This document shows positions 26,358 through 35,447 of a stretch of DNA of 64,000 nt, piece by piece. The position numbers and the translations under genes are program-made. Positions within the stretch are counted from its first letter, which is position 1. Every line of letters starts with the position of its first letter. The notes beneath the pieces were generated by a model. The model did no database searches and was not told where the DNA came from. It saw only the letters and a list, made by a program, of their open reading frames with translations. This DNA comes from Mariniblastus sp. GTDB taxonomy: Bacteria > Planctomycetota > Planctomycetia > Pirellulales > Pirellulaceae. The DNA lies in assembly GCA_014237975.1 (NCBI GenBank), contig JABACA010000002.1, forward strand, positions 1 through 64,000, given 5' to 3'.

Positions 26358-26779
26358 TTTTTATCGGGTCGTTCTCATGGGGAAAGCGAAAATGCCTGGT
26401 TGACTAAATGAATTGCCCTGTATGCATCTGACAGGTGTTTTATGCCCTGTGCTAATACCGGGGAACCGTATTCCTGCCGGTAAGTAAACTTGGATTATGG
26501 CCCCCTGCCGTGGGTAGGTGGTTCGTTTACATGATAGGATCCAAAACCAAATTGTCCAACTTTGCGCCACGCTAACCAGGGTGTTTGCCGTCGAAGTGGT
26601 CGGTGTGCGTGTTGAAAAGTACTCAGTTTTTAACGCTCAATTCCAAAAAAGGCGCAAAATGTTTGCCCTTTCGGATGTTGCAACCTGGGGGAGAGTTTAA
26701 CTGCCAATGGTGGAATTGAACTCTGAATGGTTTAAACTTGTTCTATTGTATTTCACTTTGTCCTGTCAGGTAAATCTTG
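26358..26779. other. Divergent intergenic region, 422 bases
   Basis: Promoter space for the protease pair (minus) and the large redox gene (plus). Short frames are present but none has a ribosome-binding site together with a recognisable protein. I did not find a convincing -35/-10 pair; AT-rich bases at 26730-26770 are the likeliest place for the plus-strand promoter. Confidence 0.45.
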
Positions 26780-29700
26780 ATGAAAATGATGCACTTCCGA
26801 TTTGTACGGCTCGTTTGTTGCCAATTCGCCCTCGCCATATCGATGGCATTTCTCTGGATTCCGTCGTTTTCAAAAGCCCAAAGCAATCTTGAGCTCAAGC
26901 GCGATGACCGTGTCTGTTACATTGGCAACACGTTGGCTGACCGAATGCAACATTATCCCTGGCTTGAGACCTATCTTACTGCGCTCTATCCAGATCATAA
27001 CCTGTCATTTCGAAATCTCGGCTTTTCGGCAGATGAAATTAAGACACGGCCACGTTCGGCCAATTTTGGTTCGGCCGATCAGTGGTTGAGCAAGTGCCAG
27101 GCCGACGTCATTTTTTGCTTTTTTGGCTACAACGAAGCATTGAAAGGTGAGGCCGGTTTACCACAATTCGAATCCGACATGGCAGAAGCTATCGACCAGA
27201 TGCGGGCGCAAAAATACAATGGCGAAACTGCTCCGCGACTTGTATTCTTTTCGCCGATTGCCCACGAGGATCACAACAGCCCTCATCTTCCAGACGGTAA
27301 AACCAACAATGCCAATCTGAAATTGTACAGCCAGGCAATGAAAAAAGTATGTGACCAGAAAAAAGTTCCTTTCGTTGATCTTTTTTCGGTCTCCCAGCAG
27401 CTCTACGACGAATCAGCCGAACCACTGACCATCAACGGCATCCACCTTTCGGGCGAAGGCTACAAGAAGTTGGCCGCCAAGTTGGTCCCGACATTGCTGG
27501 ACAAGAAGTCAGTCCCCACGGACCAGGCGATTGCCAAGCTCTACGCCGCCGTGAACGACAAGAATTACCATTGGTTCAGTCGTTACCGGGTTGTGGATGG
27601 TTACAACGTGTTTGGAGGTCGATCCAAATTGGCTTGGTTTGACCAATCCAACGCCGATGTCATGATGCGGGAAATGGAAATGTTTGATGTCATGACGGAC
27701 AATCGCGACAAGAAAATCCAAGCGGTATCAAAAGGTCAACCGTTTGAATTGAAGGACGACAACCTTCCGCCGGACCTCGCCGTCAAGCCCAACAAGTCTG
27801 GGCCGTTGGAAGCAGGGGCGTGGCCCTATCTGGGTGGCGAAGAGGCCATCTCCAAGATGACCGTTCACAAGAACATGAAAGTCAATCTTTTTGCATCGGA
27901 AGAGATGTTTCCGCGATTGATCAACCCGGTGCAAATGTCGTTTGATGCCGATAGCCGTTTGTTTGTCGCTTGCTGGGAATCGTACCCGCACTGGAACCCA
28001 AGCCAGCCGCGCAAAGACTGCATCATGATTCTTCCCGACAACGACGGGGACGGAGTTGCCGACGAGAGCATCATTTTTGCCGACGAGCTGAACTCCGTAA
28101 CCGGCTTTGAGTTTTGGGGTGGTGGAATATTGGTCGCAGCCCCTCCGGAAATCTGGTTTCTCAAGGACACAGACGGAGATGATCGGGCCGATGTCAAAAT
28201 CCGCATGTTGCAGGGAATCTCCAGTGCGGACACGCATCATTCGGCCAATGCGTTGGTCGTCGGTGCCGATGGCTGGTTGTATTATTCTCGCGGTATTTTT
28301 AATGTCGCAAACTTTGAAACGCCTACCAAGACGTTTCGTTCCGGCAAGTCGGGTGTCCATCGGTTCAATCCTCGGACGTTTGAATTTGAATTTCATTTTC
28401 CGATTGGCCCCAATCCCCACGGTGACGTTTTTGATCAATGGGGCTATCAATTTGCCAATGACGGGACGGGTGGAACGGGAAGCAATGTCAATATTGGTAA
28501 AGGGATCGGCAACAAGACGTGGTTTCAAAAGCGTGTTCGTCCGGTTCCCTCCAACGGGATCCTGTCGAGCAGTCACTTTCCGCCGGAGCATGACGGTAAC
28601 TTCCTGATCAGTAACGCCATCGGGTTTCTCGGCGTGGCGCAACATAAGGTCGCTTACGACGGTGCCGATATACGGGCGACCGAAATTGACCCGATCCTTT
28701 TTTCGGATGACCCGAATTTCCGACCCAGCGATATGGAAGTGGGTGGGGATGGCGCCCTTTATATTACCGACTGGCATAACGCTTTGATTGGACATATGCA
28801 GCACAATATGCGCGACCCCAATCGCGATCACACGCATGGTCGGGTTTACCGAGTCACTTATGAAGGTCGTCCGCTTGTGAAGCCACCCAAAATGAAGGGA
28901 CAGCCGATCAAGAAAGTCTGCGAAAATTTCTTTTCCAAAGAAACAGCCACCCGTTATCGTGCCCGACTTGAGTTGAGTGGTCGGGAGCCAGAGGCAATCA
29001 CCGAACAGGTCGGCAGTTTTGCTGCTTCACTGAACCCTAAAAAAGTTTCCCCTGATCGTGATGAAGCGCAGGCGTTACTGGAATGCCTTTGGGTGTTTGA
29101 AGAACAGAGAATGGCCAACCTCGATTTGTTGAAACGTGTCTTTACGGCAGAAGATCCACGCGTGCGTGCTGCCGCGATTCGTACACTCGGCCATTGGGCC
29201 GGCAACGTCGACGGCTGGGAAGCGACGCTGATGGTGGCTGCGCGTGATCCCTCTGCTTTGGTTCGAGCCGAAGCGGTCAAGGCAGCCGTTGATCTGAACG
29301 GTCTTGCCGGTGCCGAAGCTATTTTTGCGGCCAATACAATGCCGCTCGATCCGGAGATGGAAACCGTACTTAAATATGCCAAATCCCAATTGAACATTGA
29401 TTTGGTGATCAAGCAGATGATGGCCACCGGGAACAAACTGTCCCCGGGAGCCAGGGCTTATATTTTGGCCACGGGAACTCCCAATGACCTGGCACAATTG
29501 GAGCCCGGTGAGGACGTTTACCGCGCCATCTTGTCACGCCCCCAAGCCAAACCCGAGCAATTGAAACAGGCAATCGATGGTCTGACCAAGGCGACCAAAA
29601 CACCACAGATCAAGTTGATTGTTGATCTGATTGGGGAAGAACAGGGAAAAGAAAACGGCAACGTGGTCGGCCTGGGAAAACTGTTGGCAGCCCAGCCGGT

Positions 29701-31744
29701 CAAAGAGTTGCAACGAATTCAAACGGAAGTTGAAAACCTCGCCAAAAACGGGGCGACTCCTGATATTAAACGACTCGGTTACGCTACCTGGGTGGCCGCA
29801 TCCGGGCCTGGAGATGCCTTTCTGGCGGCCACTCAATCCAAGAAGAGTCTTCGTGATTTTCTTGATGCTGTTCCCAGCGTTGACGCCAAGTCTCGGGGTT
29901 CACTGTTTTCCAAGGTACAGCCACTGATTTTCGAACTGCCCCAAAATTTGGCATCGGAAACGGGAACCGGGGGGATGAAAAATGGCGTGCGAGCCGGATA
30001 CATGACCCCGCATGCCAAAGATGCGACAAACAAGAGCGTCGACGCGAGAAAACCCCAGGTCACCGGCGAACTGGAGACGATTGGCGTTTTCGTTCCGAAA
30101 GGGAAACCTGCAGATGCCTTTACGAACGTGTTTGAAGCCATGATCGAGATTCCCAAATCGGGTCGGTATAAATTCTTTACCACCTCGGATGACGGTTCGC
30201 GGTTGTATGTTGATGGAAAAGAGGTGGTCAGTAACGATGGGGCCCATGGAATGGTGACCCAGTCGGGTGGAATCAAACTGGATGCGGGTTTTTACCCGTT
30301 GCGAGTCAATTATTTCGATTCGGGCGGGTCGGACGGTTTAAAGGTCGAATGGAGTGGGCCCGGGTTCAAACGACAGCCTGTCCCGGCCCAGTCGTTGTTT
30401 ATCGGTGACGGTGAAACATTGCATGAAGTTGCGATACGGGCCATGGTTTCGATCCCCGGCCACGACGCCGATAAATTCAATGCTCTGTCCCGTTTGATCG
30501 CTTCCGGGAAATTCCAACCTGCTGCCATCGCAGCGATGAAGAAAGTTTCACCCAAAGGTTGGAACCAGGCGGAAATCAAGCCGCTGGTAGACAATATTGT
30601 TGGCTATTTAAGTACGCTTCCGGCCAATCGGCGGACGTCCCCCTCGGCCGTCAGTGCGATGGACCTGGCCAGGAAGTTGGGTAAGAAACTGTCGGCCAAC
30701 GACCAGCTGGAATTGGAGAAACGTCTCGGTAACCTGGATGTTCGGGTTATCGCCATTGGTACGGTGCCTCATCGGATGATCTACGACAAAGAAAAGATCG
30801 TCGTCGAAGCTGGCAAGCCGGTAGAGTTTCGTTTCAGTAATACCGACTCGATGCCCCACAATTTTGCCATCACGCTGCCGGGAGCACTGGCTGAGGTGGG
30901 AGAATTGGCCGAGTCCACCGGACGCGACGCCGATGCGATGGCACGGCACTACATCCCGAAATCGGACAAGGTTCTGGTCGGAAGCAGACTGCTGCAACCG
31001 GGTGAGGACGAAGCGATCAGTTTCAATGTTCCCACCCAGCCGGGTGTTTACCCGTACGTCTGTACCTATCCAGGCCATTGGCGACGCATGTACGGGGCGC
31101 TCTATGTCGTGCCGAGTTTTCAAAGCTACGTTTCTGCCGAGCAGCAATATCTTGATGAGTTGAATCTCACGGTGTCCGACGAATTACTGAAATTGAATAC
31201 GCGCGGACAGCAATGGAAGTATGACGACCTGATTGGTGACCTCGACATGATGATGGCGAGATCCCATGAGGTCGGTAAAGCCTCCTTCAAAGCGGCCAAT
31301 TGCATTGCCTGTCATGAGTTCGGTGGAGAGGGGCAGAACTTTGGTCCCGACCTGACAAAATTGACCGACGATAAACGGACGGCAGCCCACGTTCTGCGTT
31401 CGATTATCGAACCTTCCCAGGATATCGATGATCAATTCGCGGCCAATATTTTCCTGCTTGAAACGGGGGATACCATTTCCGGTTTGGTGATGGAGGAAAA
31501 CGACGAGGTGGTGAAAATTGTTATCGACCCGCTTGCCAAAGACCAATTGACGATCTTGAAAAAAGCTGAAATTGAAGGACGCAAAAAAGCCAAGGTGAGC
31601 CAGATGCCGGCCGGGATGGTCGACAAGCTGTCGCGTGAGGAAATTATCGATTTAATTGCGTATGTCCTGGCCAATGCCGATCCGAAGCACAAGATGTTTG
31701 AAGGCGGGCACGATCATGGGGTGCAGCAGGATATACAGCGGTAA
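26780..31744 (+). CDS. Giant secreted multidomain redox protein: SGNH-like, propeller, HEAT, PA14, cupredoxin, cytochrome c
   Basis: 1654 residues from ATG 26780; signal peptide about 1-33. Domains: SGNH-hydrolase-like 37-240, with atypical blocks (GNT at 49-51 for GDS, FGYNE, NGIH 219-222 for DxxH); propeller of the planctomycete putative membrane-bound dehydrogenase type, about 360-710 (MTVHKNMKVNLFASEEM, DTDGDDRADVKIRML, DGALYITDWHNALIGHM); HEAT-like helices 770-850; PA14-like 1095-1205 (YKFFTTSDDGSRLYVDGK); type-1 copper domain about 1322-1445 with His1360 and Cys1428-His1433-Met1437; and a C-terminal heme c domain with CIACH at 1508-1512. Probably oxidises a sugar or alcohol outside the cytoplasmic membrane and passes electrons to copper and heme; the substrate is unknown. 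A 13-bp tandem duplication covers its stop codon. Confidence 0.92.
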   Translation: MKMMHFRFVRLVCCQFALAISMAFLWIPSFSKAQSNLELKRDDRVCYIGNTLADRMQHYPWLETYLTALYPDHNLSFRNLGFSADEIKTRPRSANFGSADQWLSKCQADVIFCFFGYNEALKGEAGLPQFESDMAEAIDQMRAQKYNGETAPRLVFFSPIAHEDHNSPHLPDGKTNNANLKLYSQAMKKVCDQKKVPFVDLFSVSQQLYDESAEPLTINGIHLSGEGYKKLAAKLVPTLLDKKSVPTDQAIAKLYAAVNDKNYHWFSRYRVVDGYNVFGGRSKLAWFDQSNADVMMREMEMFDVMTDNRDKKIQAVSKGQPFELKDDNLPPDLAVKPNKSGPLEAGAWPYLGGEEAISKMTVHKNMKVNLFASEEMFPRLINPVQMSFDADSRLFVACWESYPHWNPSQPRKDCIMILPDNDGDGVADESIIFADELNSVTGFEFWGGGILVAAPPEIWFLKDTDGDDRADVKIRMLQGISSADTHHSANALVVGADGWLYYSRGIFNVANFETPTKTFRSGKSGVHRFNPRTFEFEFHFPIGPNPHGDVFDQWGYQFANDGTGGTGSNVNIGKGIGNKTWFQKRVRPVPSNGILSSSHFPPEHDGNFLISNAIGFLGVAQHKVAYDGADIRATEIDPILFSDDPNFRPSDMEVGGDGALYITDWHNALIGHMQHNMRDPNRDHTHGRVYRVTYEGRPLVKPPKMKGQPIKKVCENFFSKETATRYRARLELSGREPEAITEQVGSFAASLNPKKVSPDRDEAQALLECLWVFEEQRMANLDLLKRVFTAEDPRVRAAAIRTLGHWAGNVDGWEATLMVAARDPSALVRAEAVKAAVDLNGLAGAEAIFAANTMPLDPEMETVLKYAKSQLNIDLVIKQMMATGNKLSPGARAYILATGTPNDLAQLEPGEDVYRAILSRPQAKPEQLKQAIDGLTKATKTPQIKLIVDLIGEEQGKENGNVVGLGKLLAAQPVKELQRIQTEVENLAKNGATPDIKRLGYATWVAASGPGDAFLAATQSKKSLRDFLDAVPSVDAKSRGSLFSKVQPLIFELPQNLASETGTGGMKNGVRAGYMTPHAKDATNKSVDARKPQVTGELETIGVFVPKGKPADAFTNVFEAMIEIPKSGRYKFFTTSDDGSRLYVDGKEVVSNDGAHGMVTQSGGIKLDAGFYPLRVNYFDSGGSDGLKVEWSGPGFKRQPVPAQSLFIGDGETLHEVAIRAMVSIPGHDADKFNALSRLIASGKFQPAAIAAMKKVSPKGWNQAEIKPLVDNIVGYLSTLPANRRTSPSAVSAMDLARKLGKKLSANDQLELEKRLGNLDVRVIAIGTVPHRMIYDKEKIVVEAGKPVEFRFSNTDSMPHNFAITLPGALAEVGELAESTGRDADAMARHYIPKSDKVLVGSRLLQPGEDEAISFNVPTQPGVYPYVCTYPGHWRRMYGALYVVPSFQSYVSAEQQYLDELNLTVSDELLKLNTRGQQWKYDDLIGDLDMMMARSHEVGKASFKAANCIACHEFGGEGQNFGPDLTKLTDDKRTAAHVLRSIIEPSQDIDDQFAANIFLLETGDTISGLVMEENDEVVKIVIDPLAKDQLTILKKAEIEGRKKAKVSQMPAGMVDKLSREEIIDLIAYVLANADPKHKMFEGGHDHGVQQDIQR

Positions 31745-31760
31745 AACACAGCGGTAAAAC
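31735..31760 (+). repeat. Perfect 13-bp tandem duplication at the stop codon
   Basis: The unit ACAGCGGTAAAAC occurs twice, at 31735-31747 and 31748-31760. The first copy contains the TAA stop of the large redox gene. The second copy, with the following CGCTG, makes a 7-bp hairpin (31749-31755 with 31759-31765). It looks like a slippage event. Confidence 0.9.
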
Positions 31761-32095
31761 CGCTGCAGGAGCCAATCGTTTGGTATGACGTGTGCCAAGT
31801 CGGTGTCGATCGGGAACTCTGGTTGCGTTGGAGACGTCCCAAATGGGAAGGTTGATTGCGTACGGGCCAGCTCGTGAATGGCCCCCTCGAGGATGTCGTA
31901 GCTGGATTGCGGTGAATTTGCGAGTCGCAAACACTTCAACTCGACCTGGACTTACCCCTGGGACGAGACATTTTATTTGCCAAGCGATTCGAAAAATGGG
32001 AATTCTCGATAATTGTTTTCTTTTACCGTAAGCCCTACCATAGAGCGGGTTCACGGTGCCGCCGGAGAACGACTGAATCGGTTAGAGAAAAAAGC
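31745..32095. other. Gap of 351 bases after the giant gene, no gene identified
   Basis: It contains the second half of the tandem duplication, a small hairpin, and short unsupported frames on both strands. The next gene's ATG at 32096 is preceded by a weak GAGAAAAAAGC. No promoter or RNA gene could be assigned. Confidence 0.45.
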
Positions 32096-33520
32096 ATGTT
32101 TTTTGATACAGGTAGCTTATTGCGTCGTTACGTGGCTTCGGTCGCCATCCTTGTGGCCTGGAGTCCCTTTTTTGCCGACACTCATTTTTCATGGGCGGCC
32201 TCGCCCGTCGCTGATGACGATTCCTCTTGGATGGACAACGCCGAACTGGCATTGAAAACAGCGCGTCAGGGAAATAAAGACCTGCTTTTGTTGTTTACGG
32301 GTTCGGACTGGTGTCCACCCTGTCAGAAATTGGAAGAAGAGGTTTTGGGTCAAGAAGATTTTCTGAATGAAGCTCGCAATCAATTCGTGCTTGTCGTTTT
32401 CGATTTCCCCCAACAGAAAGAGCTGCTGCCACGCATTAAGGAACAGAATCAACAGTGGGCAGAGCGGTTTGGAGTCAACAGTTACCCGACCATTATTTTG
32501 TTGGACCAACAGGAACGGCCCTTTGCAATCCTCGGCTACCAGGAAGGTGGCGTGGATGTCTTCCTGGGATTGATCGGGGAACAGCGACAAAAGCGGATTC
32601 GTCGAGATGAGTTCTTTGACGAGGCAAAGGGGCTGGAAGGAGATGATCGGGCGATTCAATTGGATAAAGCGCTGTCCGAAATGGATCAGGATATTGCGAA
32701 CCTGTATTACGAAAAGTCTGTCAAGGAAATTGTGGACATCGATCGTGAGGACAAGCTCGGCTTGAGAACTAAATGGAATGCCGAGGCGGATGCCGAGATG
32801 CGAAAGATCATTTTGACGGATATTATTACCGTTTCTCGCTTGGAAAAGCCGCAACGCGCTGTCGAATTCATCGACGAAGTCCTGGTAGCGATCTCTTTTA
32901 CGGCTCCGCAACGCTTGCAGATTTACCAAATCAAACTGAACCTGTACCGAAAAATGAATGATCGGGCCGGGATGGACGCTGTGTTGGACCTGATGATTGC
33001 CATGGATGAGTTGACCGAAACGACACGGGAACGTTTGATGGTCAAAAAAGCACTTTCTCTGGTTGGGACCGGTCGACCTGACGAGGCGATGGAAATGTTG
33101 GACAACGCGTTGGCCAATGGCCAGGGTAAGCTCTACCTGTGGTTGGCCAAAGGGCAGTTATTGGACGCCCAAGACCGTTTCGATGACGCGATCAAGGCCT
33201 TTGATCAGGGGATTGTCCAAGCCAGGATCAATCCGGATCTGTTGATCGAACTGGTTGGTTCCAAGGCGGATAGCCTGGTTGCCAAGGGGGATCCACTTTC
33301 GGCGATTAGGGAATTGGATAATTTTGCCGATGATCAACAGATGCCGGGCGATTTGCGGGGTATCGCGCTGCTGCACAAGGCGATGATCATGAGGGAGACC
33401 GATCGTCGACGCCAGGCCCGACTTGCCGAGAACAGGGCAATTGAGGTAGCCGGATCACCCGAACAGCGTGGTGAAATGCAGAAATTGGTCGAGCGTTTGC
33501 GAAAAAAATTCGGCGAATAA
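32096..33520 (+). CDS. Exported thioredoxin-fold plus TPR-like protein
   Basis: 474 residues. A hydrophobic N-terminus (residues 9-28) with FSWAASPV acts as a signal. Residues 48-160 are a thioredoxin fold with the active-site motif W72-C73-P-P-C76 (GSDWCPPCQKLEEEVL) and the cis-Pro strand YPTIILLD. The CPPC motif suggests a disulfide reductase or isomerase of the periplasm. Residues 200-470 are helical TPR-like repeats (LYLWLAKGQLLDAQDRFDDAIKAFDQGI; AIRELDNFADD; LLHKAMIMRETDRRRQARLAENRAI). Substrates are unknown; the repeat part probably binds clients. It is not in an obvious operon. Confidence 0.88.
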   Translation: MFFDTGSLLRRYVASVAILVAWSPFFADTHFSWAASPVADDDSSWMDNAELALKTARQGNKDLLLLFTGSDWCPPCQKLEEEVLGQEDFLNEARNQFVLVVFDFPQQKELLPRIKEQNQQWAERFGVNSYPTIILLDQQERPFAILGYQEGGVDVFLGLIGEQRQKRIRRDEFFDEAKGLEGDDRAIQLDKALSEMDQDIANLYYEKSVKEIVDIDREDKLGLRTKWNAEADAEMRKIILTDIITVSRLEKPQRAVEFIDEVLVAISFTAPQRLQIYQIKLNLYRKMNDRAGMDAVLDLMIAMDELTETTRERLMVKKALSLVGTGRPDEAMEMLDNALANGQGKLYLWLAKGQLLDAQDRFDDAIKAFDQGIVQARINPDLLIELVGSKADSLVAKGDPLSAIRELDNFADDQQMPGDLRGIALLHKAMIMRETDRRRQARLAENRAIEVAGSPEQRGEMQKLVERLRKKFGE

Positions 33521-33872
33521 GGTGATTTAAATTCCCGCGGTGGTCGGAACGGGAAACTTCGAATTTGACACGCCATGATCATTTGCGAACAATCTTCCAT
33601 CCAGGTGCTATTGGGAGTAGGCAAATTTAGTGGGTGCCTATTTAGTTTTTTCCAAACTTCCCGCTGATCGAACCTATCCAGACCCTCGAATTCTTTGGGT
33701 TTCTCAATAGTCGGTGTTTTAGGAGGATGTCATGCTTCTCTGGGGAAAGTAGAATTTCGCTCGGGATTGTTGAAAATCATACGCGTTCATGGTTGAATAT
33801 CGGTGCGGGACGTAAGACGGAAGCGGAGCGAATCTGTACCGAGTCATTATTAGTAATCAGGAGAAATCTTAG
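33521..33872. other. Gap of 352 bases upstream of the oxidoreductase
   Basis: It contains a strong Shine-Dalgarno sequence AGGAGG (33721-33726) five bases before ATG 33732, opening a six-codon frame (MLLWGK, stop 33750-33752). A frame from 33727 runs on into the oxidoreductase gene in another phase but starts with no spacing to the SD. Otherwise nothing is seen. The oxidoreductase itself has AGGAG at about 33860-33864. Confidence 0.4.
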
Positions 33873-35258
33873 ATGGCAAACAAGACAACACGTCGTACCT
33901 TTGTCAAATCCACGGCCGCCTTGGGCCTTGGTTGTTGGGTCGCCGGCGGTGTTTCCGCCAAGGAATCCAGGTCAGCTTTGGAGGAAATCCGGTTTGGCTG
34001 TGTAGGGGTTGGTGGTAAAGGTTCCAGCGATTCCGCGGCTGCCAACAATCAGCAAGCCCACGGCAGCAAGGTCGTCGCCGTTTGTGATATCGATGACGGC
34101 ACGTTAGAAGGTGTCAAAAAGAAATTTCCGGGTGCCAAGGGGTACAACGACTTTCGTAAGATGCTCGACGAGATGGGCAATTCGATTGACGCGGTGACAG
34201 TAAGTACGCCCGATCACAATCATGCCCCTGCTGCCATGATGGCAATGGGTATGGGGAAACACTGTTTTTGCCAAAAACCTCTTTCGCATTCGATTTACGA
34301 GGCGCGAGTGATGGGCGAAACGGCCCGTAAAAAGAAACTGGTTACACAGATGGGTAACCAGGGGACGGCCAATGGTACCTTGAGGCTTTCGGCGGCTTTG
34401 ATTAAGAACGGCCAGATTGGGAACGTCAAGGAGGTACATGTCTGGACCAATCGACCGGTCTGGCCGCAGAGTTATGGGCTGAAGGTCAAAACGATGCCGG
34501 CTCCCAAGAATGTCCATTGGAAAGAGTGGATCGGGCCGGCCGAAACGTGCGAATACAGTCCCGAAATTCATCCCTTCAAATGGCGCGGTTTCTGGAACTT
34601 CGGGACCGGTGCATTGGGTGACATGGCTTGTCACACGCTGAATATGTCATTCATGGCACTTAACCTGCAGAACCCGACCAGCGTGGTGGCGACGACCGAT
34701 CGTCACGATGGCGTCTTGTACCCCAAATCTTCGGAGATCGTATTTGAGTTCCCGGAACTGGACGGTCGACCGGCGTTGAAGATGGTCTGGTATGACGGTG
34801 GCAAAAAACCACCGCGTGAACTCCTGACCGGTTGTCCCGGCAAGGGCAAGGGGGACAAGAAACGGCCTTACAACAGTGGTGCTTTGATCATTGGTGAAAA
34901 GGGCAATTTCTATTCTCCGGGAGACTACGGTGGAGAAGTTGCCGACACGGGTACGGTGGTTGATGGCAAATTCACCAACCAGCGCGATTTCGCAAAGGAC
35001 GTTGATTACCCACGTTCACCAGGTCATTTCAAAGAGTTTACCAACGCCATTCGTGGCGAGGGAACTCCGATGTCGAACTTCCCCACGTACGCCGGGCCTT
35101 TGACCGAGACTATTTTGTTAGGGAACCTTGCCGTCTGGTCCGGCAAGAAGGTCGATTGGGACGCCGAGAACATGGTGGCTGCCAACGCCGATGAAAGTGT
35201 CAAAGATATGATTCGGCACAAATACAAGAACGGGTATACGCTGAATGACTCGGCTTAA
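33873..35258 (+). CDS. Tat-exported Gfo/Idh/MocA family oxidoreductase
   Basis: 461 residues. Tat signal T-R-R-T-F-V-K at residues 6-12 followed by the hydrophobic AALGLGCWVAGGVSA; so the folded, cofactor-loaded protein is exported. N-terminal Rossmann fold (IRFGCVGVGGKGSSDSAAA, VVAVCDIDDG), then the family motif VSTPDHNHAPAAMMAMGMGKHCFCQKPLSHSIYEA with the EKP-equivalent QKP. The C-terminal part has the sheet domain (GALGDMACHTLNMSF with conserved Asp and His). Probable NAD(P)-dependent sugar dehydrogenase or glycosidase of the planctomycete type, substrate unknown. Good Shine-Dalgarno sequence and a terminator immediately after, so probably monocistronic. Confidence 0.95.
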   Translation: MANKTTRRTFVKSTAALGLGCWVAGGVSAKESRSALEEIRFGCVGVGGKGSSDSAAANNQQAHGSKVVAVCDIDDGTLEGVKKKFPGAKGYNDFRKMLDEMGNSIDAVTVSTPDHNHAPAAMMAMGMGKHCFCQKPLSHSIYEARVMGETARKKKLVTQMGNQGTANGTLRLSAALIKNGQIGNVKEVHVWTNRPVWPQSYGLKVKTMPAPKNVHWKEWIGPAETCEYSPEIHPFKWRGFWNFGTGALGDMACHTLNMSFMALNLQNPTSVVATTDRHDGVLYPKSSEIVFEFPELDGRPALKMVWYDGGKKPPRELLTGCPGKGKGDKKRPYNSGALIIGEKGNFYSPGDYGGEVADTGTVVDGKFTNQRDFAKDVDYPRSPGHFKEFTNAIRGEGTPMSNFPTYAGPLTETILLGNLAVWSGKKVDWDAENMVAANADESVKDMIRHKYKNGYTLNDSA

Positions 35259-35284
35259 AACGTTTTTTAGGCAACTTTTGCAAG

Positions 35285-35321
35285 AAAGCCCGAGCGATCG
35301 ATTTCGACTCGGGCTTTTTTT
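35285..35321 (+). terminator. Rho-independent terminator of the oxidoreductase
   Basis: A 10-bp stem (35285-35294 with 35308-35317) around a 13-base loop, with a T-run at 35315-35321. It lies 26 bases after the stop codon. Confidence 0.9.
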
Positions 35322-35447
35322 CGGTTAGAATTCTGTCTGACTGACGGGTCGTAACGGGGCACGGCGAAACCCAGCTGGCTTGGTGGTCCCGACGACCGAT
35401 TTTGCCTGTTAGATTCTTCCGATGGTTTATTGTAGATTGGGTAGCAG

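Noticed and set aside
27728..28837. 369-codon minus-strand frame inside the giant redox gene
   Set aside because: Antisense to a clearly conserved propeller; no family resemblance.
31792..32031. 79-codon frame after the giant gene
   Set aside because: No start signal, no recognisable sequence, crossed by similar frames on the other strand.
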